From Chitinophagaceae bacterium (GTDB lineage Bacteria; Bacteroidota; Bacteroidia; Chitinophagales; UBA10324), in contig JAHEZG010000037.1 of the NCBI GenBank assembly GCA_023251195.1, forward strand, positions 5,608-18,395: a DNA stretch of 12,788 nt. The letters run 5' to 3'. Positions 7,701 through 12,788 of this stretch are shown one piece after another. Within the stretch, counting starts at the first letter, position 1, and every line of letters begins with the position of its first letter. Position numbers and translations under genes: made by a program. The notes below the pieces were generated by a model that was not told where the DNA came from, did no database searches, and was given only the letters and a program-made list of their open reading frames with translations.

Positions 7701-8963
7701 TCTGACTTTAATAATTGCACTTCAACTTTGAACATAACAATTCAATCCGTTTGCCCGATTAGTTTTACTATTTCTTCGTCGGCAACTACTACTTGCACAA
7801 ATACTTTATCAGTTAATTTTTGTGCAATAAATATTTCCGGCGCCACACCTCCATATTCTTATTCATGGAATTTTCAGGGAGGAACTCCTGTTACTTCAAC
7901 TGATACTTGTCCGCAGAATATTAATTTTTCAAGTGGAGTGTGGGATGTTTCATGTGTAATAACTGATGCAAACAATTGTTCAATCACCGTATCGCTTCCA
8001 AATTATATTTCAGTTGGCGTGAATGTTACAGGCTCTGCAATAATTACTGATGCCACTTGTGGAAATGCAAATGGAAGTATTGACTTAACTGTTGGTGGTG
8101 GAATTGCTCCTTATAGTATTCAGTGGTCAAATGGTGCAACTACTGAAGACCTAAATAATTTGTTGACTGGAAATTATACAGTGACGGTATCAGATAATAC
8201 TGGCTGCATAATCGGAACAACCTATTCTGTATTAAACATGAATAACCTTGCAATAACTGAATTTCATACTGATGAATTGTGTGACAGTGCAAACGGAACA
8301 ATCAATATTTCGATAACGAATGGAGTTGCTCCATATTCTTATCAGTGGTCAAACGGTGCAACAACTGAAGATTTAAATAATCTTACCGCAGGAAATTATT
8401 TTGTAACCGTTACTGATGGAAATAATTGCACTGCAACTTTATCAACCTCTGTGGTCAATCATCCTGCTCCAACAATTACAGTCAGTCATGTTGATGCAAG
8501 TTGCGCTACTTGCCACAATGGTTCAGCAACTGTTTTTATAAGCGGTGGTGGCACTTCACCTTACACCATTCAATGGAATATCGGAAGCACTGATAATCCA
8601 ATCATCAATCTTGATCCCGGCACTTATGTGGCTTGTGTTACAGATGCAAATGGTTGTTCGGTTTGCGATTCAGCAGAAATAGTAAATGCTGATGGAATTA
8701 TTTCGATAGATGCAAATGAATTAGTTCAGGTAATTCCTAATCCGAATAATGGAATTTTCACTCTTGAAATTTCCAACGCAATACTTATTGAAAATATTGA
8801 AATCCTGAATCTTGTTGGAGAAAAAGTTTTTACCTTGATGTTTCGACATGCTCAACATGACAAGTTGCAAATTGATTTTTCATCAGGCGCAAGTGGAGTT
8901 TATTTTCTTCAGATAAAAACTGCGAATGAAATAATCAGAAAAAAAATCCTGATTAATCATTGA
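4788..8963 (+). CDS. Large cysteine-rich PKD-like/SprB-repeat surface protein with T9SS sorting domain
   Basis: A 1391-residue exported, adhesin-like protein. Residues 1-23 are a signal peptide ending NLFAQ. From about 24 to 915 run successive PKD-like immunoglobulin folds, recognised by W-x-F-G/P-G-G-T-P strands and closing N-x-x-G-C turns (SWNWDFG at 55-61, FPGGTPSSST at 406-415 and 682-691, KFGDGSP at 865-871). Four SprB-type repeats follow (about 923-977, 1086-1140, 1160-1214, 1236-1290), with a further PKD-like module at 993-1076 between the first two. Residues about 1311-1391 are a T9SS type A sorting domain (VIPNPNNGIF, VGEKVF, SGVYFLQI, KKILI). By hand count there are about 77 cysteines, suggesting disulfide-stabilised domains. 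By analogy with SprB-repeat proteins of gliding Bacteroidota it may serve adhesion, motility or matrix building; no catalytic motif is visible. The sorting domain contains the peptide FRHAQHDK at 1352-1359, encoded by a mobile-type repeat. Its 3' end meets the minus-strand lipoprotein gene with a 7-base gap. Confidence 0.9.
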   Translation: MKKLYSSIKIIVLIFIANNLFAQTACFTATEFPVGAPHCEGITLIFSDCSVGATSWNWDFGAGAVPQYSNQQNPGLVNFPNCNPFQQITLTINGGVSTVSQPFPIWCNPVACFTVNTPTICAGDSICLNTSCSQPGLGSTFLNYMWDVGNGQQLFSANPCYTYPEDSGCFSIGLIVTNNHGCSDFVEQTNAVCISPPPTFQITALGATTTCLQTLSVDFCAPPIIGGTPPFSYAWSFQGGTPAASNLPCPTGITFTTGQWDVSCTVTDANGCSTTVTLPNYINVANNLTSFILSNDSCCVNECVDVIPALLSNYLWTVNPNGCVSPSPPQTISNPTFCFSCPGSYIINLQGVINGCAVSAQDTVEVFAQPVACINITSNPPSCSFPQTVNVSYCGLAGAWTYLWLFPGGTPSSSTLQNPGNIIYNSCGQFSISLIVTNSNGCDSSITLTDTVNIDCPVACYSILDLPVEGNYCVSLSLNFDATCSTGSPTQYLWCVQPAALPPCIPTLNLGPTSTLNFPSTGCYNVTLQTINALGCTSIITNSFTGTPICVGNHTQPCFTATPVITCAPVPVSFINCTPDSLGIPGGSGWEPCHSWCWNFGDAGACQSAAMNPQHQYQDTGCFDIMLVSKNCGCYDTVLHEEFVCIVPPISHFIYTINCDSPNVVIFDGTNSVGADTYLWSFPGGTPSSSTDPIVHVVYPMPIVSATYNVSLQICNNASGCCDTFSQAIQINNLNPQATIDTVVCFPETSVVLNSSVGYMFCQWRVYDLCNNGILIPGMNSNFCGYDNFSNTGEIIWPHPGYYHIKLLEISINGCADTLNWNVHVNGLTPSFVSTQSNGCAPQTIIFTDNTSSNCVSNPVSYSFKFGDGSPQTPPSPNPVISHTYTLNGSFTVTEFVTDQHGCTDSIAINNFIIIGVALSETHIDATAGSANGSINLTVNGGTSPFNYLWSTGATTQDINNLSAGNYSVTVSDFNNCTSTLNITIQSVCPISFTISSSATTTCTNTLSVNFCAINISGATPPYSYSWNFQGGTPVTSTDTCPQNINFSSGVWDVSCVITDANNCSITVSLPNYISVGVNVTGSAIITDATCGNANGSIDLTVGGGIAPYSIQWSNGATTEDLNNLLTGNYTVTVSDNTGCIIGTTYSVLNMNNLAITEFHTDELCDSANGTINISITNGVAPYSYQWSNGATTEDLNNLTAGNYFVTVTDGNNCTATLSTSVVNHPAPTITVSHVDASCATCHNGSATVFISGGGTSPYTIQWNIGSTDNPIINLDPGTYVACVTDANGCSVCDSAEIVNADGIISIDANELVQVIPNPNNGIFTLEISNAILIENIEILNLVGEKVFTLMFRHAQHDKLQIDFSSGASGVYFLQIKTANEIIRKKILINH
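5385..5639 (+). repeat. Duplicated PKD-like module, copy A
   Basis: Encodes residues 200-284 of the surface protein. Its partner is at 7764-8015. Shared landmarks in the same order are ATTTC, LSV-x-FCA, GGTP, WDVSC-x-(V/I)-TDAN and LPNYI-x-V. Similarity is also visible at DNA level, e.g. gggatgtttcatgt occurs in both. Confidence 0.8.
7554..8657 (+). repeat. Array of four SprB-type repeats, interrupted by one PKD-like module
   Basis: The four copies are at about 7554-7718, 8043-8207, 8265-8429 and 8493-8657. Each encodes about 55 residues with the order D-x-x-(C/A), (A/H)NG(S/T), a GG or NG turn, P(Y/F)-x-(I/Y)-x-W, G(A/S)T, NL-x-x-G-x-Y and a closing (V/T)-x-(V/D)-D...C. Copies 2 and 3 are the closest pair, sharing QWSNGATTEDLNNL. 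The first copy is separated from the rest by the duplicated PKD-like module. Confidence 0.85.
7764..8015 (+). repeat. Duplicated PKD-like module, copy B
   Basis: Encodes residues 993-1076 of the surface protein and aligns along its whole length with copy A at 5385-5639, about 790 residues earlier. It sits between the first and second SprB-type repeats, so the duplication or domain shuffling placed it in the middle of that array. Confidence 0.8.
8841..8863 (+). repeat. Interspersed-repeat half-site translated within the T9SS sorting domain
   Basis: The word tttcgacatgctcaac (8841-8856), followed by atgaca, matches the left part of the palindromic repeat at 1803-1824 at 16 of 22 positions and matches more closely the general CTTCGACAAGCTCAG-CATGACA family as I remember it. 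In frame it encodes FRHAQHDK, a peptide that recurs where this repeat is translated in Bacteroidota proteins (from memory). It occupies the loop between VGEKVF and LQIDFSS of the sorting domain. Confidence 0.6.
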
Positions 8964-8970
8964 AAATAAT

Positions 8971-9420
8971 TTACTGATTCAACTCTTTCAGATACTTCAC
9001 TCCTTCAGCACTTAGTTTCCGATAATTCACATTGCTGTTCAATACGAAAGCCGCATAACCGCACGAATCAGCAAGGGTGAATTCCACATCCAATAAATCT
9101 TTTCCTTTCGAGATATATTTTAATACACCATCGTAACCGCAATCTTTTTTTTCAGGTTCTGTTTTCACTATATAAGCAGAAATTTTATCGATGGTGTTTT
9201 TATCAGTAATATCAATTGGTGCAGGATCGGGTTTGTTTTTATCGTGCGAATAAAACTGAATCACCAGTTCATCAGCCTGATCCTGAATGCCACCAAACCA
9301 GAATTGAGTGCAAGAAGAAAGATTAAAAATTAAAAATGAAAGAGTAAAAAACCCTGTGACAAGTTGTGCCGGAAAGAATACTTGATTTATAATTTTTAAT
9401 ATTTGATTTCCCTTATGCAT
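8971..9420 (-). CDS. Small predicted lipoprotein of unknown function
   Basis: 149 residues. The N-terminus carries a long lipoprotein signal: a hydrophobic segment at about 19-34 ([13 protein letters not shown]) ends in the lipobox LSSC with Cys37 as the lipidation site, so the mature protein would be about 113 residues and membrane-anchored in the envelope. The mature part contains alternating charged and hydrophobic segments with a KDCGYDG motif and a DSCGYAAFV motif near residues 92-125, whose two cysteines could pair. I do not recognise a family. The ATG overlaps the glyA stop by 8 bases (ATGCATAA), and no other plausible start lies before the lipobox, so translation is probably coupled to glyA. 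The signal peptide is encoded by a low-complexity A/T stretch, which makes the exact start less certain. Confidence 0.7.
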   Translation of the reverse strand: MHKGNQILKIINQVFFPAQLVTGFFTLSFLIFNLSSCTQFWFGGIQDQADELVIQFYSHDKNKPDPAPIDITDKNTIDKISAYIVKTEPEKKDCGYDGVLKYISKGKDLLDVEFTLADSCGYAAFVLNSNVNYRKLSAEGVKYLKELNQ

Positions 9421-10684
9421 ACAATGGAAATTGCTTCATGAATTTATTCACTTCGCTTTTTACAGTGGCAATCAACGCTTCATTATCTGCATCCAACAAA
9501 ACAATATTTATCCATTCAGCAATTTGATCCATGTGTTGTTCCTTCATTCCTCTTGAAGTGATAGCAGCAGTTCCAATTCGAATTCCCGATGTAACAAACG
9601 GAGATTTATCGTCATACGGCACCATGTTTTTATTCAAAGTAATTTCTGCACGCACCAATGTGTTCTCCGCTTTTTTACCCGAAATATTTTTATTGTGAAG
9701 GTCAATCAGCATTAAATGATTATCGGTTCCACCGCTTACTATTTCAAATCCGCGAGATGTCATGGCTTGCGCCAATGCCTGTGCGTTCTTAATTATTTGT
9801 CCGCAATATTCTTTGTACTCAGGAGTAAGTGCTTCGCCAAACGCAACTGCCTTTGATGCAATCACATGTTCAAGCGGACCACCTTGTGTGCCCGGAAAAA
9901 CAGCACCATCAATAATGGAACTAATCATTCGTACTTCCCCTTTTGGTGTGGTTAAGCCAAACGGATTTTGAAAATCTTTTCCGATTAAAATAATTCCACC
10001 ACGAGGTCCACGCAAAGTTTTATGAGTAGTGGAAGTAACGAAATGACAATGCGGCAAAGGGTCACTCAAATATTTTGTAGCAATCAAACCAGCAGGATGA
10101 GCAATGTCTGCCATCAACAATGCACCAACTTTATCAGCAATGGCACGGAAGCGAGGATAATCATAATCACGAGAGTAAGCAGATGCACCACAAATAATCA
10201 ATTTCGGTTTTTCTTCAATCGCAATTCGCTCCACTTCATCCATGTTGATTCGACCAGTTTCCTTTTCCACTCTGTAAAATGATGGCTTGTATGTTTTACC
10301 TGAAAAGTTTGCAGCCGAACCATGTGTGAGATGACCACCATGAGCTAAATCCAATCCTAAAATTTTATCACCTGGTTGTAATACTGCTAGCATCACTGCA
10401 GCATTTGCCTGCGCACCCGAGTGTGGTTGCACATTCGCATACTCAGCACCGAAGAGTTGTTTGATTCTGTCAATAGCTAATTGCTCAACTTTGTCAACCA
10501 CTTCGCAACCGCCATAGTACCTGCGACCGGGATAACCTTCAGCATATTTATTTGTGAGGCACGAACCCATTGCTTCCAGCACTTGCTGACTCACAAAATT
10601 TTCTGAAGCAATCAATTCAATTCCGTGGCGCTGCCGTTCCAATTCCTCGCCGATAAGACCAAAAAGTAAATTATCTCTTTGCAT
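9413..10684 (-). CDS. glyA: Serine hydroxymethyltransferase
   Basis: Cytoplasmic PLP enzyme that interconverts serine plus tetrahydrofolate with glycine plus 5,10-methylene-tetrahydrofolate, the main one-carbon source for purines, thymidylate and methionine. The 423-residue length is typical. Visible signatures are: [12 protein letters not shown] near 21-32, [15 protein letters not shown] at 45-59, [12 protein letters not shown] at 86-97, [10 protein letters not shown] at 191-200 (PLP-ring Asp193 and stacking-region His196), the PLP-lysine motif [13 protein letters not shown] at 218-230 with Lys222, FPGTQGGP at 263-270, and [11 protein letters not shown] at 369-379. It begins at ATG with no Shine-Dalgarno sequence. 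It is followed by an overlapping lipoprotein gene and preceded, 62 bases upstream on the same strand, by a membrane-protein gene. No anomalies are seen. Confidence 0.98.
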   Translation of the reverse strand: MQRDNLLFGLIGEELERQRHGIELIASENFVSQQVLEAMGSCLTNKYAEGYPGRRYYGGCEVVDKVEQLAIDRIKQLFGAEYANVQPHSGAQANAAVMLAVLQPGDKILGLDLAHGGHLTHGSAANFSGKTYKPSFYRVEKETGRINMDEVERIAIEEKPKLIICGASAYSRDYDYPRFRAIADKVGALLMADIAHPAGLIATKYLSDPLPHCHFVTSTTHKTLRGPRGGIILIGKDFQNPFGLTTPKGEVRMISSIIDGAVFPGTQGGPLEHVIASKAVAFGEALTPEYKEYCGQIIKNAQALAQAMTSRGFEIVSGGTDNHLMLIDLHNKNISGKKAENTLVRAEITLNKNMVPYDDKSPFVTSGIRIGTAAITSRGMKEQHMDQIAEWINIVLLDADNEALIATVKSEVNKFMKQFPLYA

Positions 10685-10701
10685 GATTTTTAATTAGCGC
10701 G

Positions 10702-10709
10702 CAAAAATA
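10702..10709 (-). promoter_or_regulatory. Candidate -7 promoter element upstream of glyA
   Basis: Read on the minus strand this is TATTTTTG, a full match to the Bacteroidota -7 consensus TAnnTTTG, 17 bases before the glyA ATG. A clear TTG at the usual -33 distance is lacking (a CTG lies a little too close), so glyA may have its own weak promoter or depend on read-through from the upstream membrane-protein gene. Confidence 0.35.
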
Positions 10710-10746
10710 ACCACCACAATTAATGCAGTAAGAGAATTTCAAAATT

Positions 10747-11346
10747 TCATTCAATGGGTATATTACTTACAGGTGGCTCCTCTTTAGTAGTATCAGCAGG
10801 AATATTTTTAGGTTGATTTATTTTTTTTCGTTCAACTAAAAAAACAACGAGGCAAAGACCAGCAACCAATCCGCTTAATAATAAACTCAGCCAGTACCCG
10901 GGAAGATATTTTATATTCAACTCTACTTTAAAAAGCGAATTGGTATAAGAGTATTCGCTGTTCATGGAGAGTTGCAAACCTATCAGTGAAAGAACTGCTG
11001 CTGCTGAGGTTACTAAATGAATAACTGTTCCGAAACGGCGCAAGACCACTCCTGTAATAACACCGATTGCTGCCATTGAGAATGCAATAATTGCCCATGG
11101 GTTTGATGGAATATTTTTAGTTTCCTGTTGCGGGTCGGTGTATTCATTCACCTCTTTTTCTAATCCAGCTTGCTTTGCAAATGCCATTACATCGGCTTTT
11201 GTCATTTCCTTTCCGCGTAATAAATCTTTCCCACTTAGTTTTAAATACGATACATTATTGCAACTTATTTCGGCAAATGGAAAAAAGAAACAGATGAGTA
11301 CAAGCGCCAGCATCGCAGTAGTAATGGTGTTAGAATTGAATTTCAT
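10747..11346 (-). CDS. Predicted four-helix inner-membrane protein, unknown function
   Basis: 199 residues starting at the ATG at 11344-11346. An in-frame TTG seven codons upstream (11365-11367) is possible but less likely, because the ATG gives a normal short N-terminus before the first helix. Predicted membrane segments lie near residues 8-24, 83-102, 107-126 and 150-171. Between the first two is a soluble, probably periplasmic, loop of about 58 residues that begins with Cys29 and contains LSGKDLLRGKEM. The C-terminal 28 residues are hydrophilic and proline-rich (NQPKNIPADTTKEEPP). This layout, including a cysteine and an LSG-x-DLL-x-G motif after helix one, resembles small uncharacterised Bacteroidota membrane proteins, but I cannot name a family. 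It is divergent from bshA and 62 bases upstream of glyA. Confidence 0.75.
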   Translation of the reverse strand: MKFNSNTITTAMLALVLICFFFPFAEISCNNVSYLKLSGKDLLRGKEMTKADVMAFAKQAGLEKEVNEYTDPQQETKNIPSNPWAIIAFSMAAIGVITGVVLRRFGTVIHLVTSAAAVLSLIGLQLSMNSEYSYTNSLFKVELNIKYLPGYWLSLLLSGLVAGLCLVVFLVERKKINQPKNIPADTTKEEPPVSNIPIE

Positions 11347-11389
11347 TTTATAAAGTTGTGGCTTCAAAGTTCACAGAAAATTTCAATTG

Positions 11390-11421
11390 TTGAGAAAAGA
11401 AGTTTTCTGTAAATAAATTTG
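11390..11421 (+). promoter_or_regulatory. Probable Bacteroidota-type promoter of bshA
   Basis: TTG at 11390-11392 is followed after 21 bases by TAAATTTG at 11414-11421, a full match to TAnnTTTG. A second TTG at 11387-11389 is adjacent. Transcription would begin near 11428, giving a leader of roughly 39 bases before the ATG at 11467. It lies in the divergent spacer with the membrane-protein gene, for which I see only a weak -7 candidate (GAACTTTG on the minus strand, 11365-11372). This is the best promoter match in the window. Confidence 0.6.
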
Positions 11422-11466
11422 AACTCAATATTAAAAGCGGTTGTTCGTCAAACACATTAATTGAAA

Positions 11467-12618
11467 ATGGAAAAAATGAGAATAGGAATTGTTTGTTATC
11501 CGACCTATGGTGGAAGTGGAGTGGTGGCAACTGAATTGGGAAAAGCGCTGGCGCAGAAAGGTCACGAAGTACATTTCATTTCGTATCGCGTGCCTGCACG
11601 ATTGGATTCGTTTGTCGAGAATATTTTTTTTCATGAAGTAAATTTTGCCGACTATCCGTTGTTCGAGCGCGCTCCTTATGAATCAGCACTCACCAGTAAA
11701 ATTGTTGACACAGTGTTACACGCGAAGCTCGATATTCTGCATGTGCATTATGCCATTCCTCACGCTGCTACTGCTTACTTCGCGCGCGAAATTCTGAAGA
11801 CAAAAAATATTTATCTCCCTTACATCACCACACTGCACGGAACTGATATTACACTCGTGGGAAAAGATGCTACTTACGAACCGGTCGTTACTTTTTCAAT
11901 TAATAAATCAGATGGTGTAACAGCGGTTTCAGAATTTCTGAAAGAAGAAACTTACAAGAGTTTCGCCATTGACCAGGAAATAAAAGTCATCACCAATTTT
12001 ATTGACCTCGACCGTTTTCATAAGGCGAAGAAGGAACATTTCAAAAAAGCGATTGCACCGCTCGGCGAAAAAATTCTGATACACACTTCCAATTTCCGTC
12101 AGGTGAAACGCACCGATGATGTGGTGAAAATTTTCAGAAAAGTGCTGGATAAAATTCCATCGAAATTATTATTGGTGGGCGATGGACCCGAACGACAATC
12201 AATGGAACAACTCTGTCGTGAATTGGAAGTAATGGAGCATGTTCGCTTCCTCGGAAAACAAGAAGCCGTTGAAGAATTATTAGCGGTGAGTGATTTGTTT
12301 TTATTTCCATCGGAAACCGAAAGTTTCGGATTGGCTGCACTGGAAGCAATGGCGTGCCAGGTTCCGGTTATCAGTACAAACGCAGGAGGGATTCCCGAAG
12401 TAAATATTGATGGTGTAACAGGTTATATGAGTGCAGTAGGTGATGTGGATAGCATGGCTGAAAATTCTATCAACTTATTATTAGATGAAAACAAATTGAA
12501 CCTATTCAAACAAAATGCATTGAAGCAAGCGCATGAATTTGATGTACATAAAATTCTTCCGGAGTACGAAGATTATTATCGCCTCGTGATTGAGCGCAGC
12601 AAGGTGGAGCAACTTTAA
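11467..12618 (+). CDS. bshA: N-acetyl-alpha-D-glucosaminyl L-malate synthase BshA (bacillithiol synthesis)
   Basis: GT4-family, GT-B-fold glycosyltransferase that joins UDP-GlcNAc to L-malate, the first step of bacillithiol synthesis in the cytoplasm; BshB and BshC, which complete the thiol, are not in this window. Landmarks are: IGIVCYPTYGGSGVVATELG at 6-25, the N-terminal glycine-rich substrate loop characteristic of BshA; LHVHYAIPHA at 91-100; TTLHGTDITLVG at 121-132; HTSNFRQVKR at 206-215; LLVGDGPE at 235-242; and the GT4 EX7E motif ESFGLAALE with Glu285 and Glu293, followed by NAGGIPEV at 305-312. The 383-residue length is normal. I chose ATG 11467; the ATG at 11476 (MRIGIVCYP) is nearly as good and TTG 11461 is also in frame. 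All three differ by at most five residues, and no Shine-Dalgarno sequence decides between them. A good promoter precedes it and a long palindrome follows 17 bases after its stop. Confidence 0.95.
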   Translation: MEKMRIGIVCYPTYGGSGVVATELGKALAQKGHEVHFISYRVPARLDSFVENIFFHEVNFADYPLFERAPYESALTSKIVDTVLHAKLDILHVHYAIPHAATAYFAREILKTKNIYLPYITTLHGTDITLVGKDATYEPVVTFSINKSDGVTAVSEFLKEETYKSFAIDQEIKVITNFIDLDRFHKAKKEHFKKAIAPLGEKILIHTSNFRQVKRTDDVVKIFRKVLDKIPSKLLLVGDGPERQSMEQLCRELEVMEHVRFLGKQEAVEELLAVSDLFLFPSETESFGLAALEAMACQVPVISTNAGGIPEVNIDGVTGYMSAVGDVDSMAENSINLLLDENKLNLFKQNALKQAHEFDVHKILPEYEDYYRLVIERSKVEQL

Positions 12619-12635
12619 TATTTATCACTACAAAT

Positions 12636-12757
12636 AAATTCTTAGCCACAGATTCACAGATTATTTACTGTGACAATTTTTTATTTTTTCAACAGCAAAT
12701 AATAATTTTCACAAAGTATTAGTTCAAACTAATCTGTGAATCTGTGGCTAAGAATTT
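12636..12757. repeat. Palindromic repeat element with perfect 28-base arms
   Basis: The arm at 12636-12663 contains cttagccacagattcacaga. The arm at 12730-12757 is its exact reverse complement, with no mismatch over 28 bases. The 66-base middle also pairs imperfectly (12666-12678, starting tactgtgacaatt, against aattttcacaaagta at 12704-12718), so the whole element could fold into one long hairpin. No reading frame is present inside. The arm words resemble the CCACAGATT...AATCTGTGG repeats that I recall as dispersed in many environmental bacterial genomes. It begins 17 bases after the bshA stop and could act as a bidirectional transcription stop or an mRNA-stabilising hairpin; it looks like a REP- or MITE-type sequence. 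Confidence 0.85.
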
Positions 12758-12788
12758 TCAGGCGCAATTCAGTATTCGCAAAGAATGT

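Noticed and set aside
8955..8980. A possible shared terminator between the convergent surface-protein and lipoprotein genes.
   Set aside because: The gap is 7 bases and no stem with adjacent T-tract is visible around either stop codon.
10022..10282. An 86-codon plus-strand frame inside glyA.
   Set aside because: It lies wholly within well-supported, motif-rich glyA on the opposite strand and encodes nothing recognisable.
11348..11634. Minus-strand open frames overlapping the bshA 5' end.
   Set aside because: They run antisense to the BshA N-terminal GGSG region and the bshA promoter, with no protein-like features.

Overview
The window looks like chromosomal DNA from a member of the Bacteroidota, probably an environmental, gliding or particle-associated lineage; I cannot place it to genus. 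The support is: two secreted proteins ending in type IX secretion (T9SS) C-terminal sorting domains, SprB-type and PKD-like surface repeats, a bacillithiol-synthesis glycosyltransferase (BshA), AT-rich spacers without Shine-Dalgarno sequences, promoter candidates of the Bacteroidota type (TTG, then about 18-21 bases, then TAnnTTTG), and short interspersed repeats that I recall as typical of this phylum. I see no tRNA, rRNA, CRISPR array, transposase or phage gene.

Layout. Positions 2-901 (+) hold the C-terminal part of an Omp85/BamA-TamA-like outer-membrane barrel protein cut by the window edge. It is followed 15 bases later by NAD kinase (917-1795, +), which starts with TTG. A 415-base spacer (1796-2210) holds an imperfect palindromic repeat and a probable promoter. 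Two large exported proteins follow on +: a metzincin-type metalloprotease with three fibronectin III domains (2211-4595), and a 1391-residue cysteine-rich PKD-like/SprB-repeat surface protein (4788-8963). They are separated by a strong intrinsic terminator, so they are probably separate transcription units.

On the minus strand, meeting the surface-protein gene tail to tail with a 7-base gap, lie a small lipoprotein (8971-9420), serine hydroxymethyltransferase glyA (9413-10684, overlapping the lipoprotein start by 8 bases) and a four-helix membrane protein (10747-11346). bshA (11467-12618, +) diverges from these. The window ends with a 122-base palindromic element with perfect 28-base arms.

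The window mixes housekeeping metabolism (NADP supply, one-carbon/serine-glycine metabolism, low-molecular-weight thiol synthesis) with surface biology (outer-membrane barrel, secreted protease, large repeat protein). I did not find a clearly new multi-gene system. The most interesting signals are a mobile-type repeat that appears to be translated inside the T9SS sorting domain of the surface protein, a long-range internal duplication in the same gene, and two intergenic palindromic repeat families.
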